Of a DNA stretch of 64,000 bases, positions 60,835 to 64,000 are shown in pieces. How positions within the stretch are numbered: position 1 is the first letter of the stretch; each line of letters opens with the position of its first letter. This stretch comes from Actinobacteria bacterium OK074. GTDB lineage: Bacteria > Actinomycetota > Actinomycetes > Streptomycetales > Streptomycetaceae. Both the position numbers and the translations under genes were made by a program. The DNA lies in assembly GCA_001298575.1 (NCBI GenBank), contig LJCV01000188.1, positions 62,001 through 126,000 of the forward strand, written 5' to 3'. The notes under the pieces were generated by a model. The model ran no database searches and was not told the origin of the DNA. It was given only the letters and a program-made list of their open reading frames with translations.

Positions 60835-61479
60835 GTGCCCAAGCCTGTTGGCCGCGTGCCACAGCGACGTAATTCGCGGTCCAACCGGGCGCGCATCCTG
60901 GCCACGGCGCGCCAGGAGCTCGGGCGGAACCCGGACATCACCCTGGACGAGCTGGCGCGGGCCTCCGGTGTCGTACGGCGTACCCTCTTCGGTCACTTTC
61001 CCGGGCGGGCCGCGCTGCTCGAGGCCCTGGCCGAGGAGGCATCCGAGACACTCCGAGCGGTGGCGAACGGAATGAGGCCGACGGAGCCGGCCGAGCGGGC
61101 GCTCGCTCGCTTCGCGTTGTCGATCTGGCCCGTGGGGGACCGTTACCGGATGCTCCTGGCGCTGGCCCGCCACGACCTGGGCGCGGAACGCGTCGCCGAG
61201 ATCCTCAAGCCGGCCCATGGCGAGGTCACGGCCATCCTGGAGCGAGGGCAGCGCGACGGCGTCTTCCACGCCCAACTGCCGCCCGCAGTGATGAGTGCGG
61301 GCCTGGAGGCGATGACGATCACTCTCCTGGAGGAGGTCAACGCCGGGGCGCTGGAGGACGACGGGACCCGGACGGCCGTAGCCATCCTCATCGCGGCGGG
61401 CGTGCCGGAGGAGCAGGCGCGCGGCGTCGTCGACGACGTCGCACCCACGGTCGCCGCGGAGGCCGCCGGCGACGACTGA
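60835..61479 (+). CDS. TetR-family transcriptional regulator
   Basis: 214 residues. The HTH (ARILATARQELGRNPDITLDELARASGVVRRTLFGHFPGRAALLEAL) is intact and the C-terminal domain is full length. GTG 60835 follows GAGG at 6 bases. It lies 174 bp after the aldehyde dehydrogenase pseudogene on the same strand and may once have controlled it. A terminator hairpin follows. Confidence 0.9.
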   Translation: MPKPVGRVPQRRNSRSNRARILATARQELGRNPDITLDELARASGVVRRTLFGHFPGRAALLEALAEEASETLRAVANGMRPTEPAERALARFALSIWPVGDRYRMLLALARHDLGAERVAEILKPAHGEVTAILERGQRDGVFHAQLPPAVMSAGLEAMTITLLEEVNAGALEDDGTRTAVAILIAAGVPEEQARGVVDDVAPTVAAEAAGDD

Positions 61480-61512
61480 GCCGCCGCACAGTGTTGATGG
61501 AGCCTTGAGCAG

Positions 61513-61534
61513 ACCCCGGTGCCGGCGCCGGGGT
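61513..61534 (+). terminator. Terminator after the tetR gene
   Basis: ACCCCGGTGCC pairs with GGCGCCGGGGT with one G-T; TTTCG follows. Confidence 0.55.
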
Positions 61535-61626
61535 TTCGTCGTGTGTGGCCTGGTTGCTCTCACCCGGTTCCCTGTCCGGATAGGGCAGGTGAGGAGCCTC
61601 TCACCCGGGCCCGGCAGGCCATTGAT

Positions 61627-61654
61627 GATAATTGCTCTTCGATGTGCAATTATC
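61627..61654. promoter_or_regulatory. AT-rich inverted repeat in the kinase promoter region
   Basis: GATAATTGC (61627-61635) and GCAATTATC (61646-61654) are perfect 9 bp arms around 10 bases, 83-110 bp before the kinase start. In such GC-rich DNA this stands out as a probable operator or promoter element; its protein is unknown. Confidence 0.5.
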
Positions 61655-61736
61655 TTGCCGTGCTTGTGGGTCCGTCAGGCGGCGCGCTGTCGACCCCCGC
61701 CTCGCTCAGACTTCCGACCCGTAGTGGAGAAGCGCA

Positions 61737-63701
61737 GTGAACCTCGGTGGACCAGACGACCTGACCTTCTCTCGCCCGAGTCCGGTGGTTGTCCTGGGCG
61801 GTCGGTACGAGTTGCGCGTGCTGCTCGGCTCCGGCGGCATGGCCGAGGTGCACCTCGCGCACGATCTCCGGCTCGACCGGACGGTCGCCGTGAAGACACT
61901 GCGGGCGGACCTTGCCTATGACTCGGGGTTCCAAGAGCGGTTTCGCCGCGAGGCGCAGTCCACGGCGTCGCTCAACCACCCGGCCATCGCCGCGGTGTAC
62001 GACACGGGCGAGGACGAGTACCTGCCGTACGACGGCACCTGGGGCGGTGCCGGAGTCGCCCTGCCGTACCTCGTGATGGAGTACGTCGACGGAACGACCC
62101 TGCGCGACGTCCTGTACTCCGGGCCGCCGCTGACCGTCGAACGCGCCCTGGGAGTGACGGCCGGCATACTGCACGCCCTCGCCCACTCGCACCAGCACGG
62201 CATCGTGCACCGGGACATCAAGCCGGCCAACGTCATGCAGACCAGCGTCGGCCAGGTCAAGGTCATGGACTTCGGGATCGCCCGCGACGAACGGGACGCC
62301 GGTATGACGCAGACGTCCGTCGTCATCGGAACCGCGCAGTACCTCTCGCCGGAACAGGCGCTGGGTCATGAGGTCGACGCCCGGTCCGACCTGTACTCCG
62401 TGGGCTGCCTGCTGTACGAACTGCTCACCTTCCGGACACCGTTCACCGGTGATTCACCGATGGCGGTGATGTACCAGCATCTCCAGCAGGATCCGCAACC
62501 GCCGAGTCTGTACAACCCCGACATCGGGCCCGAGGTGGACGCGATCGTCCTGCGTGCTCTGACGAAGGACCCCGCGTACCGCTACCAGTCCGCCGAGCAG
62601 ATGCTCACTGACGTGGAGGTGTGTCTCGGGAGCCGATTGCCCGAGGCGAGGCCGGGGAGCGTCGACACTGCGGAGGACGACGGTGATGAGAAGGCCGGGA
62701 GCGGCGGTCGGGGGGGCGGCGTCGCGCTGATCGCGGCGGGCGTCGCCGTCGTCGTCGCGGCCCTGGTGCTCGGCTGGTTCATGTTCGGGCGCGGTACGGC
62801 CGGCGACGGCAGGGTGGACGTACCGGATCTGGTCGGCCGGACTCTCGGCGAAGCGCGGCGCACGGCGGACAACGTCGGCTTGACGCTCACGGTCGACAAG
62901 CGGGAACCCTGCGCCGACCAGCCGAAGGGTCACGTCTGCGAGCAGAGTCCGGTGGAGGGGGAACTGGCCAAGGGGGAGGCCGTCTCGGTGACTGTCTCCA
63001 CCGGCTCGCCGAAGGTCGAGGTGCCGGATGTCACGGACAAGGACGAGGACGACGCGGCCAGGATCCTGGAGGAGAAGGGGTTCAAGGTGACGGCCCGGCA
63101 CAAGGAGTCCACCGCGGATGCCGGAACCGTGCTGAAGCAGGTCCCGGACGGCGGCGAGGAGGTGGAGAAGGGCACGGAGATCACCCTCACCGTCGCCAAG
63201 GAGGCCGAGAAGGCCACGGTTCCGGACCTCACCGGCAGCACGCTGGACAAGGCCCGGGAGCTGCTGGCCGAGCACGATCTGAAACTGGGCGACACGACCG
63301 AGGCCGAGAGCGGCGGCGCCGCGTCCGGGACCGTGATCGGGCAGAGCGTCACCTCCGGCGAGGAGGTCGAGCCGGGTACGGCGATTGACGTCCAGGTCGC
63401 CAAAGCGGTGGAGACCGTGCAGATACCTACTGACATCGTCGGTGAGACGCTCGCCGAGGTCCAGGACGAACTGGACGGCCTCGGTCTCCAGGTCAGTGTC
63501 GCCTCCGGCAGTTCTCAGGCGTCCGACGCTGTCGTGACGTCGAGTACCCCGGAGGCGGGGAGCGAGGTCGAGGCGGGAAGCACCGTCATCGTCGTCACCG
63601 AGGAAGCGAGTGACGAGCCGTCGGACGGCGCGACGCCGACCGACGACACATCGACCGGTGCCACGTCGACAGCGTCGCCGCTGACGACCGGCGGCTCGTG
63701 A
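61737..63701 (+). CDS. PknB-type Ser/Thr protein kinase with PASTA repeats
   Basis: 654 residues. Cytosolic kinase domain: GSGGMAEV loop, VAVKTL Lys, HRDIKPANVM catalytic loop, DFG and SPEQALG. One membrane helix (ALIAAGVAVVVAALVLGWFMF, about residue 335), then four extracellular PASTA repeats (VDVPDLVGRTLGEARRTADNVGL; VEVPDVTDKDEDDAARILEEKGF; ATVPDLTGSTLDKARELLAEHDL; VQIPTDIVGETLAEVQDELDGLGL) and a Ser/Thr-rich tail. PASTA domains sense peptidoglycan fragments. GTG 61737 follows GGAGA. It stands alone, outside the division cluster where PknB usually lies, so it is an accessory copy. Confidence 0.93.
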   Translation: MNLGGPDDLTFSRPSPVVVLGGRYELRVLLGSGGMAEVHLAHDLRLDRTVAVKTLRADLAYDSGFQERFRREAQSTASLNHPAIAAVYDTGEDEYLPYDGTWGGAGVALPYLVMEYVDGTTLRDVLYSGPPLTVERALGVTAGILHALAHSHQHGIVHRDIKPANVMQTSVGQVKVMDFGIARDERDAGMTQTSVVIGTAQYLSPEQALGHEVDARSDLYSVGCLLYELLTFRTPFTGDSPMAVMYQHLQQDPQPPSLYNPDIGPEVDAIVLRALTKDPAYRYQSAEQMLTDVEVCLGSRLPEARPGSVDTAEDDGDEKAGSGGRGGGVALIAAGVAVVVAALVLGWFMFGRGTAGDGRVDVPDLVGRTLGEARRTADNVGLTLTVDKREPCADQPKGHVCEQSPVEGELAKGEAVSVTVSTGSPKVEVPDVTDKDEDDAARILEEKGFKVTARHKESTADAGTVLKQVPDGGEEVEKGTEITLTVAKEAEKATVPDLTGSTLDKARELLAEHDLKLGDTTEAESGGAASGTVIGQSVTSGEEVEPGTAIDVQVAKAVETVQIPTDIVGETLAEVQDELDGLGLQVSVASGSSQASDAVVTSSTPEAGSEVEAGSTVIVVTEEASDEPSDGATPTDDTSTGATSTASPLTTGGS

Positions 63702-63721
63702 GGCCACACTCGCGCCGGACG

Positions 63722-63765
63722 TCACGGAGCCCTCAACCGACCGCGGTCGGTTGAGGGCTCCGTGA
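63722..63765. terminator. 44 bp perfect palindrome, bidirectional terminator
   Basis: 22 bp arms meet without a mismatch at 63743/63744. It lies between the convergent kinase and the partial gene at the window edge. Confidence 0.85.
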
Positions 63766-63774
63766 TCATCGTCC

Positions 63775-64000
63775 TCAGACGTTCCGATACGACGAGTCGT
63801 CCGGCGTCCCGCTCTGCCCGGTGCCGTTCTGCGAGGCGCTGCCGTCCGGGCGGAACGTCACCGACTCGCCCGAGAAGCGGGCGTCCACGCCGCTCGCCGT
63901 GGTGGTGACCGAGCGCAGACGCAGGCCCTCGGGGATGTTCCGCAACTGGATCGGCTCGCTGAAGACCTTCTCGATCAGTTTCTGGCCGACGGCGGGCAGG
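63775..64000 (-). CDS. DUF2993 (LmeA-like) protein, 3' end only
   Basis: The last 74 residues (VGQKLIEKVFSEPIQLRNIPEGL, then LRSVTTTASGVDARFSGESVTFRPDG) resemble the C-terminus of LmeA-like phospholipid-binding proteins of DUF2993, exported in actinobacteria and linked to cell-envelope glycolipids. The gene continues beyond the window. The stop TGA is at 63775-63777. Confidence 0.7.
   Translation of the reverse strand, partial: LPAVGQKLIEKVFSEPIQLRNIPEGLRLRSVTTTASGVDARFSGESVTFRPDGSASQNGTGQSGTPDDSSYRNV

Noticed and set aside
1..64000. CRISPR arrays, rRNA genes, complete prophage or replication origin
   Set aside because: No regularly spaced repeats, rRNA sequence, phage structural genes or DnaA-box clusters were seen.

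Overview
This 64 kb window is high-GC actinobacterial chromosome, almost certainly Streptomyces. The signs are very GC-rich third codon positions, many GTG and TTG starts behind GGAGG-type ribosome sites, a CUT1 sugar importer with no local ATPase, a TTA (bldA-type) codon, the common Streptomyces short hairpin repeat, and a remnant of an actinomycete integrative element at a tRNA-Leu gene. I see no rRNA, no CRISPR array and no replication origin.

Layout. 0-9 kb: a His-rich methyltransferase, an aldo/keto reductase, a long-chain acyl-CoA synthetase, a drug-type MFS exporter with a divergent two-domain Lrp regulator, and a LysR regulator divergent from an SBF-type transporter. 9-13.6 kb: a secreted DUF4185-like protein and a secreted sialidase, now separated by a 191 bp MITE inserted at the sialidase stop codon, then a translationally coupled pair of a coiled-coil membrane protein and a collagen-like protein. 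13.8-16.2 kb: a quinone-oxidoreductase-like gene divergent from a MarR regulator over paired operators, and an atypical SDR with a TTA codon.

16.3-29.4 kb is an oxalate/formate region. It holds fdhD, an OFA-family antiporter with its small-subunit gene, a FabH-like enzyme, a GntR/FCD regulator, two tandem OFA-family transporters, an NDP-forming acyl-CoA ligase, frc and oxc. Related palindromes (CATACTGT/ACAGTATG type) lie in front of the antiporter/fdhD pair and oxc, with a partial copy before the GntR gene, which suggests one regulon. Oxalate would enter by antiport, be activated by Frc or possibly by the ligase, be decarboxylated by Oxc, and formate would be exported or oxidised.

29.7-33.2 kb: tRNA-Leu(GAG) followed by a decayed integrative element made of a 5'-truncated serine recombinase whose last codons are antisense tRNA, an XF1762-like gene and a DUF2637 transfer-type membrane protein. 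33.3-41.9 kb: a catabolic island with TetR, aminotransferase, SDR, pxpC, pxpB, pxpA and an MHS-family permease, divergent from an RraA-type aldolase and a D-2-hydroxyacid dehydrogenase. Three copies of TGAGAA-N4-TTCKCR cover every promoter of the island, so it reads as one substrate-induced pathway, perhaps for a substituted 5-oxoproline. 42.8-57.9 kb: a plant-glycan locus with a secreted GH39-like enzyme, a GH154-like enzyme, a GH42 beta-galactosidase, a CUT1 importer with a frameshifted binding protein, two LacI regulators with visible operators, and a GH36 alpha-galactosidase. 57.9-60.7 kb: a stretch of broken genes (binding-protein/AraC chimera, carotenoid-oxygenase tail, aldehyde dehydrogenase). 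60.8-64 kb: an intact TetR regulator, a PASTA Ser/Thr kinase and the 3' end of a DUF2993-type gene.
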